From a virus, in IMG/VR virus record IMGVR_UViG_3300030380_005539, positions 63,060-127,027 of that record: DNA of 63,968 bases. One strand, given 5' to 3'. Within the stretch, counting starts at the first letter, position 1. Each line of letters opens with the position of its first letter. The translations under genes were made by a program, and so were the position numbers. Shown here one piece after another: positions 7,934 to 25,707 of the stretch. The notes under the pieces are model-generated. The model was given only the letters and a program-made list of their open reading frames with translations, did no database searches and had not been told where the DNA came from.

Positions 7934-10192
7934 ATGGCAAATTATGTAGACATAGGTGGTGTTCCAATATCAGGATTTATTTCTCCTGGTACAACTAGTG
8001 ATACTTTTCCCGTTATTGATACTACTTTAGGTATTGATGGTTTAAGAAATTACAGTGGAGGTACTGAAATATTTTCGGGAACTACCATAACAGAATTGCG
8101 CCGTAGAGCTGGTATGATTGTAGGTATCGAAAGTGGTAGTAGATATTTTAAACTAAAAGATAAAGATCCTTGGGATTTCGATGAAACTGATTGGGAGGAA
8201 GTTAATTTCGGTGGTGGATCTGGTTCTGCAATTACCGGTGGTACATTTAGTGCGGGTACATTAACATTAGTAAATGGTAGTGGTGATACTATAACAATAA
8301 CTGGATTTACTAGTGGTGGAGATAGTTATTGGATATCTGGTTCAACAGGTATCGGTTCAATTAAAACAATTTCTGGTGGTAATATATCACAAGGAGATTA
8401 CTCTATATCTCAAGGATTTAATAATAGTGTTGTTGTTTCACCTTTATCTACAACTATAGGTGGTTCTGGCAATACAGTGACTAAAACTTATTTGTCTTCT
8501 ATTATAGGTGGGTTGGATGATGAAATAGTTGCATCATCTGGTACTACAATTATTGGTGGTGCCACTAATCAAATTGCTGCGGGTAGTGATAACGGTATTT
8601 TTCAAGGTCAAAATAATCTTTTTAATAGTTCATATAATTCATTAATTTTAGGTGGTGACGATAATAGTATTACTAAAGTTACATACTATGGTACATTAAT
8701 TAATAGTATAGAAAGTGATATAATGGAATCTTTATCCTCTCAAATTTTAGGGGGTAATGGAAATTTAATATCAGACGGAAACCATTCATTTATAATAGGG
8801 GGTACTGGATTAACAATTACTAACGGACAATTTTCTACCATTATTAATGGTTTAGAAAATCAACTAATAGGTGCAGGTGGTAATAACATAGTTTATGAAA
8901 GTTCTATAATTGGGGGTAGTAATAATATAATGTCATCCGCACAAATAGGATCATCAATTATTGGTGGTAGTGGTAATACTATTAATGGGTATTATTCTGG
9001 TAGTCTTTTTGGTAAATACAACTCTATTATTGGTGGTGTTAGCAACCAAATAGGTATTGGGGTAGAGAGAAATGGTATAATAGGGGGTACTGATAATAGA
9101 ATTAACGGTGAAGGTGGTATTTCTAATGGTGTAATTGCCGGTGGAGATAACAATTTTATTGGGGAGGCGATGAATAATAAAAATTCGTTCATTGGTGGCG
9201 GTACAAATAATTCAATACTTTATGATTCCTCAGTCCCGCTTATTTCACCTAATTCCGCAATTATCGGTGGTAGTGGTAATACTATTGCTACATTAGGAGA
9301 AGAAATAGAGGGTAATACAGTAATTTTAGGTGGATATAATATTACTGCCACTACGGCAAATACAGTTTACGTACCTAAATTAAATATAAGAGATGTAGTT
9401 TCTGGTACTTCAATATATAATTTAGGTATAGATTCTAATGGTTTTGTGGTAACGGGTACAACTAATAATGGTGGTGGTAGTGGTACAACAATAAGTGCAT
9501 ATACGTATAATTCTACAAATAATACCTTTAGTATTGATATAAGCGGAAGTAGTTCATTTGACGCATCTTTTAATACAGTTTCTGGACTTACTGTAACTAA
9601 TGATTTAACAGTAAATAATGAATTAGAAGTTAATGGTTTTGCATATGTGAATGGACACTCAATTTTTAGTGGTGATACAGACACTTATTTATTTGGTCCA
9701 GTACTACAAATAGCAGGAACTGGTGACACAGAACCAATATTTGCAGTAGAAGGTTCGGTAGGAGAATTATTTACTGTTACTGATACATTAACTGGCGAAC
9801 TATTTGGGGTTAATAATGTATCTGGATTACCTATTTTAGAAGTTTATGATGATAATACGATAATGATGGGTAATCATTTGGCACCTTCGCTAAATACTAC
9901 AGTTATTATCAATCAAAATGTAGGACAGTCTATTCTTTATAGTATTCCCACTACGGCATATACTGGTGGGTTCTTTGAATATACTGTAAAAAACACTTCT
10001 GGTGTTAGAGCGGGATCTATAATGTCAGTTTTTAGTGGATCATCAATAGATTTTAATGAAACTACAACTAATGATATAGGGGATACTACTGATGTTACTT
10101 TTGATATGAATATAAGTGGTACATCTGCTAATTTATTAGTGGCAGCAACTAGCAATGGTTGGGAAATAAAAACAATAGTAAGAAGTATATAA
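7934..10192 (+). CDS. Fibre with YadA-like beta-roll repeats
   Basis: This protein has 752 residues. The first 115 repeat the ITELRRRAGMIVGIE module of the preceding gene. Residues 150-480 are made of many short imperfect repeats of the form S-x-I-I-G-G-x-x-N-x-I, as in SSIIGGSNNIM and GIIGGTDNRIN. This is the pattern of left-handed beta-roll heads of trimeric adhesins such as YadA, in which stacked turns form a sticky surface. A conserved exit module follows (VYVPKLNIRDV ... [14 protein letters not shown]), then fibre shaft sequences. The C-terminus lacks S74. A trimeric receptor-binding or glycan-binding fibre is the best reading; the target is unknown. Confidence 0.7.
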   Translation: MANYVDIGGVPISGFISPGTTSDTFPVIDTTLGIDGLRNYSGGTEIFSGTTITELRRRAGMIVGIESGSRYFKLKDKDPWDFDETDWEEVNFGGGSGSAITGGTFSAGTLTLVNGSGDTITITGFTSGGDSYWISGSTGIGSIKTISGGNISQGDYSISQGFNNSVVVSPLSTTIGGSGNTVTKTYLSSIIGGLDDEIVASSGTTIIGGATNQIAAGSDNGIFQGQNNLFNSSYNSLILGGDDNSITKVTYYGTLINSIESDIMESLSSQILGGNGNLISDGNHSFIIGGTGLTITNGQFSTIINGLENQLIGAGGNNIVYESSIIGGSNNIMSSAQIGSSIIGGSGNTINGYYSGSLFGKYNSIIGGVSNQIGIGVERNGIIGGTDNRINGEGGISNGVIAGGDNNFIGEAMNNKNSFIGGGTNNSILYDSSVPLISPNSAIIGGSGNTIATLGEEIEGNTVILGGYNITATTANTVYVPKLNIRDVVSGTSIYNLGIDSNGFVVTGTTNNGGGSGTTISAYTYNSTNNTFSIDISGSSSFDASFNTVSGLTVTNDLTVNNELEVNGFAYVNGHSIFSGDTDTYLFGPVLQIAGTGDTEPIFAVEGSVGELFTVTDTLTGELFGVNNVSGLPILEVYDDNTIMMGNHLAPSLNTTVIINQNVGQSILYSIPTTAYTGGFFEYTVKNTSGVRAGSIMSVFSGSSIDFNETTTNDIGDTTDVTFDMNISGTSANLLVAATSNGWEIKTIVRSI

Positions 10193-10193
10193 T

Positions 10194-11000
10194 ATGGCAA
10201 TTTTTCATTCACCCAAAATAGTAACTGACGGTTTAATATTTTATGTTGACGCACAAAATACTAATTCATACAATATAAATGATGGGGTAGTTAATAATCT
10301 TGGTAAAAAAGAAACAGGAACAAACTTTAGAAGATTAGAATTCGAAGAAAACACAGATCAAGGGCCTGGGGGAATACCACCATCTGCAACTACCTCACAA
10401 ATAGTAGTGACCACGGATAATAATATAAAATCTTTCTTTTTTGATGGTAGTGATTATTATTTTCAATCGATAGGAAAACCTATGGTAAATATGCCTTCAG
10501 AATTAACCTATACTACATGGATAAATCATAATAGAAGTGGTCCTTTAGGTTCTACAATATTTTGTCCGGGTACTGCTAATGGTGGAGGAAACATTAATAG
10601 GAGTTGGTTGTACATATTTAATAACACTATTCAAATGGCAATTACTGATGGTACACAACAAGGATATGGTACTTATACGGCATATACTGAAACTAATTAC
10701 CCCTTAGATTTTAATTATGTAGTTACTACATGTTCTGATAATGGTGATGGTACTAGTACAATTAAAATATATGTTAACGCTGATTTAGTAGAAACTAGAA
10801 GTGATGTGCCGGTGATATCGGGTAGAATTGCTGGTACAAATGAACCAGATGTTGCTAGGGGGGGTAGTTCTGGTGGACAAAGATTTAGTGGTAAAATTGC
10901 GTCAGCATCTATGTATAATATATGTTTAAATCAAGAGGAAATATTAAGAAATTATGTTGCAATGAGAAGTAGATTTAAACACCCATCTCGAATTTATTAA
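10194..11000 (+). CDS. LamG/concanavalin-A-like lectin-domain protein
   Basis: This 268-residue protein begins PKIVTDGLIFYVDAQNTNSY, the classic opening of phage and Bacteroidota LamG-like jelly-roll proteins ('GLxxYxDAxNxxSY'). Strand-like segments ELTYTTWINHN, WLYIFNNTIQMAI, NYVVTTCSDNGDGTSTIKIYVNADLV and a final FSGKIASASMYNICLNQEEI (the 'G-x-I-x-x-x-x-I/Y-N-x-x-L-x-x-x-E-I' end) complete the fold. Such domains usually bind polysaccharide. It follows the previous gene after one base, so it is co-translated with it. It may sit at the fibre tip or be a separate adhesin; binding specificity cannot be told. Confidence 0.75.
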   Translation: MAIFHSPKIVTDGLIFYVDAQNTNSYNINDGVVNNLGKKETGTNFRRLEFEENTDQGPGGIPPSATTSQIVVTTDNNIKSFFFDGSDYYFQSIGKPMVNMPSELTYTTWINHNRSGPLGSTIFCPGTANGGGNINRSWLYIFNNTIQMAITDGTQQGYGTYTAYTETNYPLDFNYVVTTCSDNGDGTSTIKIYVNADLVETRSDVPVISGRIAGTNEPDVARGGSSGGQRFSGKIASASMYNICLNQEEILRNYVAMRSRFKHPSRIY

Positions 11001-11024
11001 TATTTTAGTTTTATTAACTTTAAC

Positions 11025-11032
11025 ATATTTAT
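11025..11032 (+). promoter_or_regulatory. ATATTTAT upstream element
   Basis: The element, followed by ATATAAA, lies 46 bases before the ATG at 11079, in a 78-base gap that is otherwise A/T-rich. It marks a new transcription unit for the 2046-residue fibre. Confidence 0.5.
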
Positions 11033-11078
11033 ATATAAATAATAACATTTAATAACTGGAAAGGGAAAGTATTAAATA

Positions 11079-14000
11079 ATGGCACACGAATTTATAATAA
11101 AAAATGGGTTTGTATCTAAAGGTAATTCCTTAGTTGAGGGAAATCTTTCAGGGCAAACATTCAATATTATTAACACACCTGTTAATAATAACTCAGCAAC
11201 AGAAATTTTAGTAAGAAATACTACTAGTGGTAATGTAGAATATAGAGATTCTTCTACTTTAAGTGGTGCATCATCAACTGATGTTTTTGTTAATAGTGGT
11301 TCTGCAGATGTAACCACTCAACAATTAACATTCACAAATACAACTGGCGGAACATTTAATGTGACAAATGCGGCAGCTTTATTTACTGATAACGATATTA
11401 ATGTAACCGGTGGAACTTATGATGTAAACACTGGATGTGTTACGTTTGCTACAAATAGTGGTTCTACTTTTGATATATGTGGTTTTGTTACAGGATTAAC
11501 TAATACTTTTGTATCTGGTGGTACATATGATAGTAGTACATCCGAAATAACATTTACCAACACAACTGGAGGAACTTTTAATGTTGATTTATCATCATTA
11601 AGTGGTAAAACGTCATTCACAGTAGCCGGAGATAACGGTACACCTTTTACTATAACTTCTGGTGATACACTTACTTTTGAGGGTTCTACAGGTATTGACA
11701 TAGGGGTTGCTGCTACCGATAGAGTTTTAATCGCGGTAGACTATTCAGGTGCGGATTCAGTTATTATGGCGGCGACTAATGGAACTGGTATAACAGTAGA
11801 TGGTGCAAACGATAAATTACTTATATATGATAATGATACTGCAACAGTAAAATATATTAATGCTAACCAACTTCCTTCTAGTGGGGCGGCTAGCACACCT
11901 ATAACCGGATATTCTTATAATCCCGCTAGTAATACTTTTACTATAGGTTTAAGTGGTGGAACTTCTTTTGATTCACAAATTTTAGAAGTTAGTGGTTTAA
12001 CAGTAACTAATGATTTAATTGTTAGTGGTAGTACAGGAATAGGAACTGATACACCAACAGAAAAGTTACATATAAAATCCACTACAAATGCTAAAATTAA
12101 AATAGAAGCAGACATAAATGACGTAGATGATACGGATACTGCAGATATTTTACTATCACAAGATGGTGGTATTTCAACCTCTAATATTGGTATTTCACCT
12201 GATTCGATAAACGATTTAGTTATAGGTGTTAACTCAACTACCGATCCTAGTATTAAGTTTGCGACAAGAAATGATGGTACTACTTTTAGTACTACTGCAG
12301 ATACCAAAGTAACTATAACTAATAGTGGTAGTGTAGGTATTGGTACAATAGACCCAACGGAGAAATTACATGTTATGGGCGACTTCAAAATGGAAGAACC
12401 TGGTGGAACATTCGATTCAGACCTTAACAGTGGTAACGCACTTGTTAGATTAAGTGCGGGTACAACAAATCAACTTGCTAGAATAGCAGTTTCTAATCCG
12501 GGAGAGGGTGGTATTACATTTGGGGTTAGAGGTAGTACAGAGGCTAGTTTTCCTGGATATGGCGCACAAGGTGACGGTTATCTTTATTCTTCCATTGACC
12601 AAAACGGTTTAAATATTATTTCTGCACCTTCATCTCCTGCAGGTACATTACCAGATTATATTAGGATGTATGCAGGACAAGATGCAGATGGTGGTGTTCC
12701 TGATATACACATTCAAGGAAAAAATACCACAGATTCTTCAAGAGGTAATGTAGGAATCAATACCGATACACCCACAGAAACATTTCATGTTGATGGGACG
12801 GTAAGAATTGAAGATGGCACAGAACAACTTGGTTATGTATTAACTTGTGACGCAGATGGGGTAGCAAGTTGGCAACCTTCCTCTGGTAGTACAACTGGTG
12901 GTACAGTTTATTGGGATATAGAAAATGGTGGATTAAAAAGTATTAATCAAAATGCAGGAACAATCAATGGTACGTCAACCGGTTCAGTATTAGTGGGGGG
13001 TTACTTTAACACTAACGATATTTATGACAGTTTAACTTCAACTATAATAAATGGTAATAGTAATACAATTAGTGGTGGTACTACATCTGCTATAATATCT
13101 ACAAGTAATTCTAATATTAAAGGAACTATAGATTATGGTGTTATTATTGGTGGTAGTGATAATAATATTGAGGATACTGTAAGTGATTCTGAAAGGGCAT
13201 TAATTGCGGGTGGTGTTGGAAATGATATAAATAATTCATTTAATTCAGCAATGTTAAGTACTGTATCATCTACTATAAGTGGAGGTAGTTCAAATATTAT
13301 ATTGGGTGGTAATGAGTTAAATATTATTGAAGAAAGTGGTGGATCTTTAATGTATTCGTCTATTATTGGAGGTAATCAAAATACTATACAAGATACTACA
13401 AATGGTGGATCTCCTCAGCGTTCCACAATTATTGGTGGTAGATTTAACACATTGTCTGATAGTAGAGATTCTCTTATTTTATCATCTACAGGAAGTGAGA
13501 TTACTGGTAGTTGTACTAATTCATCGATATATAATGCTTCAAATTCCCTTATAAGTAATGCAACCGCTTCGTCAATTTTAGGTGGTTCTGTTAATATTAT
13601 TAGTGGTGGTACTGAGAATGCTATTATTGGTGGTTCACAACATAAAATAATTAATGGTACACAAAGATCTGTTATACTTGGGGGTAGGAAGATTAGTGGT
13701 GGTACAACTGACACAGTTTATGTACCTAATTTAAATATTGGAACTGTTGGTGCTGGCACACCATTAATTAATTTAGGATTAGATGCTAATGGATTTGTGG
13801 TTACTGGAACTACAGGTAGTGGTGGTGGAAATTCAGGTATTACAGGTTATACATACGATCCAACAGAAAATGAATTTGCAATAGGTATAAGTGGTAGTAC
13901 ACCTCAAACTGCAATCATAGATGAAATGAATGGGTTAACCATTAACGGTGAATTAAGAGTTACTGGAAATACTCAATTAGATAGTGATTTAATAGTAGAT

Positions 14001-17000
14001 GGTAACACAGGAATGGGTACAGATAACCCATTAGAAAAATTAGATGTTAGAGGTGATGTATTAATATCAAATCCAGTTGATAATGCTTCACTAACACTAA
14101 GTGCAGTTTCTACGAGTAACTCTGTAATTGATTTTGATAATGAGGGTGTATCTACACCTTTTGCTAGAATTGAAGGTACGACTTTCGGGGGTGGTGTATC
14201 AGGTAATTTACAATTTTATACTTATCCTACAGGTGGACCACTAAGTGAAGTAATGGTATTAACAAATAACCAAAGGGTTGGTATTGGGGATATTACAAAT
14301 AATGATGTAGATAAAACTCTACATGTTATGGGCGACTTCAAAATGGAAGAAACTGGGGCAATATTTGAGTCAGACCTTAACTTAAGTAGCGGTGCGAATG
14401 TTAAATTAAGTGCGATTACAACAGATCAACTTGCTAGAATGTCAGTTGCCACACCAGGAAATGGTGGTATTACATTCGGGATTAGAGGTAGTGCAGAGGC
14501 TAGTTTTCCGGGATATGGTGCACAAGGTGATGGTTATCTTTATTCTTCTATCGATCAAAATGGTTTAAATATTATTTCTGCACCTTCAAATCCCGCAAAT
14601 GCATTACCAGATTATATTAGGATGTATGCAGGACAAGATGCAGATGGCGGAATACCAGATATACATATACAAGGTAGAGACACCACAGATTCAACAAGAG
14701 GTTATGTAGGAATCAATACAGATACGCCCACAGAAACATTTCATGTTGATGGTACAGTAAGAATTGAAGACGGAACAGAGCAAAATGGTTATGTCTTAAC
14801 ATGTGACGCAGATGGGGTAGCAAGTTGGCAGCCCTCATCTGGTGGAACAGGAACAGGATTTTGGGCGGTAGAAAGTGGTGGATTAAAAAGTATTAACCAA
14901 AATTCTGGAACAATTAGTGGGACATCGACTGGGGCAATATTAGTAGGTGGTTATTTCACTAATAATGATATTACGGATGGTAGAGCTTCTACAATAATAA
15001 ATGGTGGGGCTAATATAATAAGTGGTGCATCGGCAGATGCAATTATTTCATCAACTAATTCAAGTATTATTGCAAATAATGGAAGTCTTCAGTATAGTGT
15101 GATTGTTGGTGGGTTAAATAATTTTATTCAAGGTGGATCAAGTGACACATTAATTGGGGGTGGTATAAACAACGAAATAGTAGATGGTGAAACCTCTTCA
15201 ATAATTGGTGGAAGAAATAACCTTATAGATGATAGTGATGAAGCAGGAATTTATACTTCTGAAGATTCTACATTAAATAAGGCTACAAAATCAGCCATTA
15301 TTGGTGGTAATGATCACTTTTTGGCTGCTGCAAGATCAGTTATAGTAGGTGGTAGTGATAATTATATGGATGGTGCATCTAGATCAGTTATTCTGGGTGG
15401 TAGTAATATTACTGCAGACACTTCAAATACCGTTTATGTTCCTCAATTAAATATTAGAGACGTACTTGATAATGAACCAGTAGGTACTTTAGGGTATGAC
15501 GCAAATGGTTTTGTTGTAGATAGTAATGTCTCAGATATTACAGGTGGAACACTTAATGGTGACGTATTAACATTAATAAATAATAATGGAAACAATATTA
15601 CCATATCCGGTTTCAGTAGTGGTTCGACTAGTGGATTTTGGGAAGAAGGTGGGGAAGGAAATTCTCTATATGACATTAAAGGTAGTCACATATTAACAGG
15701 ATCATCAAGATACTCAATGATTGCTGGGGGCGAGACTAATAGAATTACTGATCATGATTCTTCAGGTATCTTTGTAGGTAAAAATAATGTATTAACAGGG
15801 AGCTCAGTAGGATTTAGTGAATCACAAAATGCAATAATAGGTGGTGAAGATAATATTATATCTTCTAACTTAGGATATATGGATAATAACATTGTTTTAG
15901 GTGGTAATAATAACTCTATTAGTGATGGTAGGATAAGAAATAGTATCATAATAGGTGGGAAAAATCATAGTATAAATGATACTATTAATGATAGTGTAGT
16001 TATAGGTGGTAATGGTAATAAAGTAAAAAGTCAGAGAAGTGTTGTATTGGGTGGTGCTGGAATCACAGGAACAACAGATAATGATACAGTATATGTACCT
16101 AGATTAAATATTAGAGATGTTTCTAATGGAACACCTACAATGAATTTAGGTGTTGATGCTAACGGAGTGGTAGTGTCAGCAGCAACCGGTTCTAATTCAG
16201 GAAATTGTATAAGTGAATTATGGGTATCCAATATAGAATCATGCTCACCTTTAAATATTAATACGTATAATCAGGGTAATATCTATATAGGTACACAAGG
16301 TGGTTTACCATTAGTTACTATAGATATTACAACTCCAGACGAACCAGGAATTTTATTTGGTGAAGAAAGTTTTATAAAATATAATGAAAGCCAAAAGAAA
16401 TTAAAAGTTGGTGCAGACAGTGCTACTGGTTCTAAATTAGTATTAGAAACAGATGGTAGAGAAATAGTAGAAGTTAGTACTGGTACAACTAGAGTTATAA
16501 AAGGTGATTTAGAAGCAGAAGATGGTAATATAATAGTAAAATCAGGTAATAGTAAATCTTTAATTGTTGAGGATATTCCTGATGTTAGTGGTGCTAACTT
16601 AGGTACAGATTTAGATGGTAAAATAATTGACTTACCTTCTGATAGTAGGTGTAAATTTAATATTCTGGATATACCAAACGTTGTGGATCCTATATTGTTC
16701 TTAGACGCATTAGAGGGTTATCAATTCGAATTTCACCCTAGAACAAGAATTAGTAGTACCGGAAAAAAACATTATGGGTTTAAAGTAGATGATTTTAGAG
16801 ATAATTTATTTGATGGAAATGTTATATCTGCAGAACAAAGAAGGGTTAATAATATAGCAAAAACTTTTGTTAGAACATGTAAAACTCAGTATGATATAGA
16901 TGGATCTGGTAATAAAGCAACTGTAGATTCTATGAATTATGTTGATTTAATACCATTTATGGTAGAAGGTATTAAACAATTAAATACTAATATAAATAAT

Positions 17001-17218
17001 ATAACTGGTGGTGGTAAAAAATATGTGGAAACTAAGACATTAACTACAGGACAAAACACAATTACACATAGTTTAAAAGATGAAAATGTTATAGTACAAG
17101 TTGTTGAGATTTCAACAGGACAAATAATAATACCTGATCATATATCTAACTATCAAAATAATAGTGTAGATATTTATGTAGAAGAAGGTGGGGAATATAA
17201 AATTATAATTATTGGATA

Positions 17219-17219
<1 letters not shown>
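11079..17219 (+). CDS. Giant tail fibre with beta-roll heads and S74 intramolecular chaperone
   Basis: This is a 2046-residue mosaic. Residues 65-180 carry the [20 protein letters not shown] module shared with the gene at 25708. There are several shaft segments of the 'G-x-V-G-I-G-T-x-x-P-x-E-K-L-H-V' type and at least three beta-roll heads of SIIGG-N repeats (about 12960-13730, 14920-15440 and 15660-16090). A 170-residue block (GDFKMEE ... SWQPSSG) occurs twice. The peptidase-S74-type chaperone begins at S1854-D1855-S-R-C-K, followed by [21 protein letters not shown] and [14 protein letters not shown]. In this family the chaperone trimerises the fibre and cuts itself off just before Ser-Asp. 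Unusually, about 70 residues follow the chaperone and match the C-terminus of the next gene. It overlaps the next gene by one base (TAATG). Confidence 0.8.
12369..12888 (+). repeat. Internal duplication in giant fibre, copy 1
   Basis: This segment, starting CATGTTATGGGCGACTTCA, is repeated with synonymous and a few amino-acid differences at about 14322-14841 in the same reading frame. It encodes the GDFKMEE to SWQPSSG block. Confidence 0.75.
14322..14841 (+). repeat. Internal duplication in giant fibre, copy 2
   Basis: Second copy of the roughly 520-base block at 12369. Many third-position differences but a nearly unchanged protein indicate an old duplication kept by selection. Confidence 0.75.
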
Positions 17220-23614
<6,395 letters not shown>

Positions 23615-23639
23615 ATTAAAACTTAATTGTTATTTCTTA

Positions 23640-23647
23640 ATATTTAT
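23640..23647 (+). promoter_or_regulatory. ATATTTAT upstream element
   Basis: Followed by TAATAAA and located 15 bases before the ATG at 23663. Confidence 0.5.
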
Positions 23648-23662
23648 TAATAAACTATATTA

Positions 23663-25657
23663 ATGAGTAATATTAACCAAAATAATTTCAATAATTGTAT
23701 GAACTTACAATTAAGTAATTCCGATTATTGGGATTTATTTATTTGTAACGACTGTGGATGTAGTATAGATCATCAAGAAATTTTAGATGAATGTGTCATT
23801 ATTGATATAGACATTGATAATAATAAATGTGTTAGTGGTGATTCATTGTGTAGTTTAGTGGGTTGGACTGGTAATACATGTTTTGAGGAATTATCTTTAC
23901 CTACTTCAGCACTTACATTAAATGATATTGGGTTAACTGGTATTGATAATGGTTTTATTTCTTATGATTGTACAGGATCAACCACAGGATTAACATTTAT
24001 CGACACATATACTGGTTCGTCCCTTACAATAACATCTGCAGATACAAAATTTTGTTTTACTAGAGTTAGTGGGTGTACCTATACTTATCCCTATCAATTT
24101 ATTACTTCTGCAAATACTGTAGGTAGGTATGTAGAATTATGTGGTGGTTTTTATCAAGGATTTTTTAAATTATCAGATAGAACATTCTTTAAAGATATTT
24201 CAAACAATATGTTTGTTTGGCCGATGGAGTGGTTTAATTGTCCACCCCCTTGTGGAAGTGGATGTACTGGAACTACTTCTTGTGATTGTAATAATAATAA
24301 TGTTAATCCTATTTTTATTCCTGGTTCTACTAATTGTAATTGTGGAAATAATAATTGTCAATTATGTGGAACAGTTTATGAAGAAGAATACGTTGGTGGG
24401 TGTGGTCCTTGGTGTAAAAATGGTGGTGAATGTAAAGGTTGTCCTGACCCTAGAAAAGCATATAAATGCTATTTAGAGAAAAAACCAACTCCATGGAATT
24501 ACCAAATTTTACCAACTAGATATGAAAGTGGTTGGACTGCAGAATTTTGGATGAGAAGAAATAGTAAAGCCTGTACGGGAGATACGGGTACAACAATAAA
24601 CGCTTTATACCCTAATAATGAAGGATTATTTTATTATATGGGTACTAGATCAGAAAATAAATTTTGGGATGTGTTCAGTGGGGAAACAGGATATACTACC
24701 ACATCAGGTTATCCTTTACCACCACCTAAAATTACTAAAGAAGAATTATTAAATAACCCCTTTTTAGTTTACCAACCACAAGGTGATTGTTATTTTACTG
24801 GGGTAACTAAAGTTACTATTGACGAAAGAGATAAAAATGCAGATATAGTAGATAATGCATTAGGGTTTAGAATAAAAGAAGATGGTTCTATAGGGTATAG
24901 ATCTTTAGGTGTTAGTGGAGTTTGTTCTGCAGTAACTTCTACAACAGTTACAACTTCTTGTGATAATTGTAGTTCTTCATGTAATTGTAGTAATTGTCAA
25001 TTATGTGGAACAATATATGCAGAAGAAGGTGTTGGTGGTTGTGGTGATTGGTGTATAGATTGTGACACACCAACATGTAAAATAACTGGTACAACAGTAC
25101 AAGAAAAATATATTACCGGAGTAACAGTTAATGAAGAATATTCAGAAGCCGGTATAATACCTAATGATGAATGGTTTCAACTAGCTATAAGATTTTGTGC
25201 ATATGAAGAATACTTATTTGACGAAATGGATAATATACCTAGACGAAAAGGGAGGTTAGACTTTTTTGTTAATGGTTACCTTAAATATTCTATTGAGGAT
25301 TTTGACGAATTTTTATTTAAAGATTTATATGAATATAGAGAAAAACAAGAAGGTGTACCATTTAATTACTCTTTAGGTGGTGGTACGCAAGGGTTATTAG
25401 AAACTAATACTATTGGTGGACCTGACCCGTTAGATGAAAATTTAATTATACAACAAAATTTTGCTGGTAGTTTCTTTGGTGATATATCTAAATTTAGATT
25501 ATATGAATGTTGTTTAGATATAACAACAATTAGATATAGATTTAAAAAATACTGTTTAAATTATGGAATTTGTCCACAAGAATTGATAGAATATCTCTTA
25601 ACTGAGAATAGTAATATTATTTCTAGTGAAGACGGTGAAGATTTCTTAATAGTGTAA
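23663..25657 (+). CDS. Cysteine-rich LamG-like structural protein
   Basis: The protein has 664 residues. Two Cys-rich inserts of similar sequence (NCQLCGTVYEEEYVGGCGPWC at about 231-251 and NCQLCGTIYAEEGVGGCGDWC further on) interrupt a jelly-roll-like domain. Strand segments include ESGWTAEFWMRRN, NNEGLFYYMGTR, DEWFQLAIRFCAYEE, GRLDFFVNGYLKYSIED and GSFFGDISKFRLYECCLDI; the last is the usual 'G-x-I-x-x-F-R-x-Y-x-x-x-L' LamG end. So many cysteines are unusual for a phage protein assembled in the cytoplasm, and suggest metal binding or disulphides formed after release. It is probably a surface adhesin or baseplate-associated lectin. Confidence 0.65.
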   Translation: MSNINQNNFNNCMNLQLSNSDYWDLFICNDCGCSIDHQEILDECVIIDIDIDNNKCVSGDSLCSLVGWTGNTCFEELSLPTSALTLNDIGLTGIDNGFISYDCTGSTTGLTFIDTYTGSSLTITSADTKFCFTRVSGCTYTYPYQFITSANTVGRYVELCGGFYQGFFKLSDRTFFKDISNNMFVWPMEWFNCPPPCGSGCTGTTSCDCNNNNVNPIFIPGSTNCNCGNNNCQLCGTVYEEEYVGGCGPWCKNGGECKGCPDPRKAYKCYLEKKPTPWNYQILPTRYESGWTAEFWMRRNSKACTGDTGTTINALYPNNEGLFYYMGTRSENKFWDVFSGETGYTTTSGYPLPPPKITKEELLNNPFLVYQPQGDCYFTGVTKVTIDERDKNADIVDNALGFRIKEDGSIGYRSLGVSGVCSAVTSTTVTTSCDNCSSSCNCSNCQLCGTIYAEEGVGGCGDWCIDCDTPTCKITGTTVQEKYITGVTVNEEYSEAGIIPNDEWFQLAIRFCAYEEYLFDEMDNIPRRKGRLDFFVNGYLKYSIEDFDEFLFKDLYEYREKQEGVPFNYSLGGGTQGLLETNTIGGPDPLDENLIIQQNFAGSFFGDISKFRLYECCLDITTIRYRFKKYCLNYGICPQELIEYLLTENSNIISSEDGEDFLIV

Positions 25658-25680
25658 AATGAATAATAAAGAATATTAAC

Positions 25681-25688
25681 ATATTTAT
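25681..25688 (+). promoter_or_regulatory. ATATTTAT upstream element
   Basis: Followed by ATAAAAA, 19 bases before the ATG at 25708. Confidence 0.5.
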
Positions 25689-25707
25689 ATAAAAAAAGAA
25701 AATTAAG

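Noticed and set aside
12369-14841. Assembly duplication in the giant fibre gene
   Set aside because: The two copies differ at many third positions and a few amino acids, which an assembly artefact would not produce.
24141-24476. Overlapping plus-strand 111-codon frame inside the Cys-rich gene
   Set aside because: Val/Ile-rich composition comes from reading TGT/GGT codons out of frame; no start context and no family resemblance.
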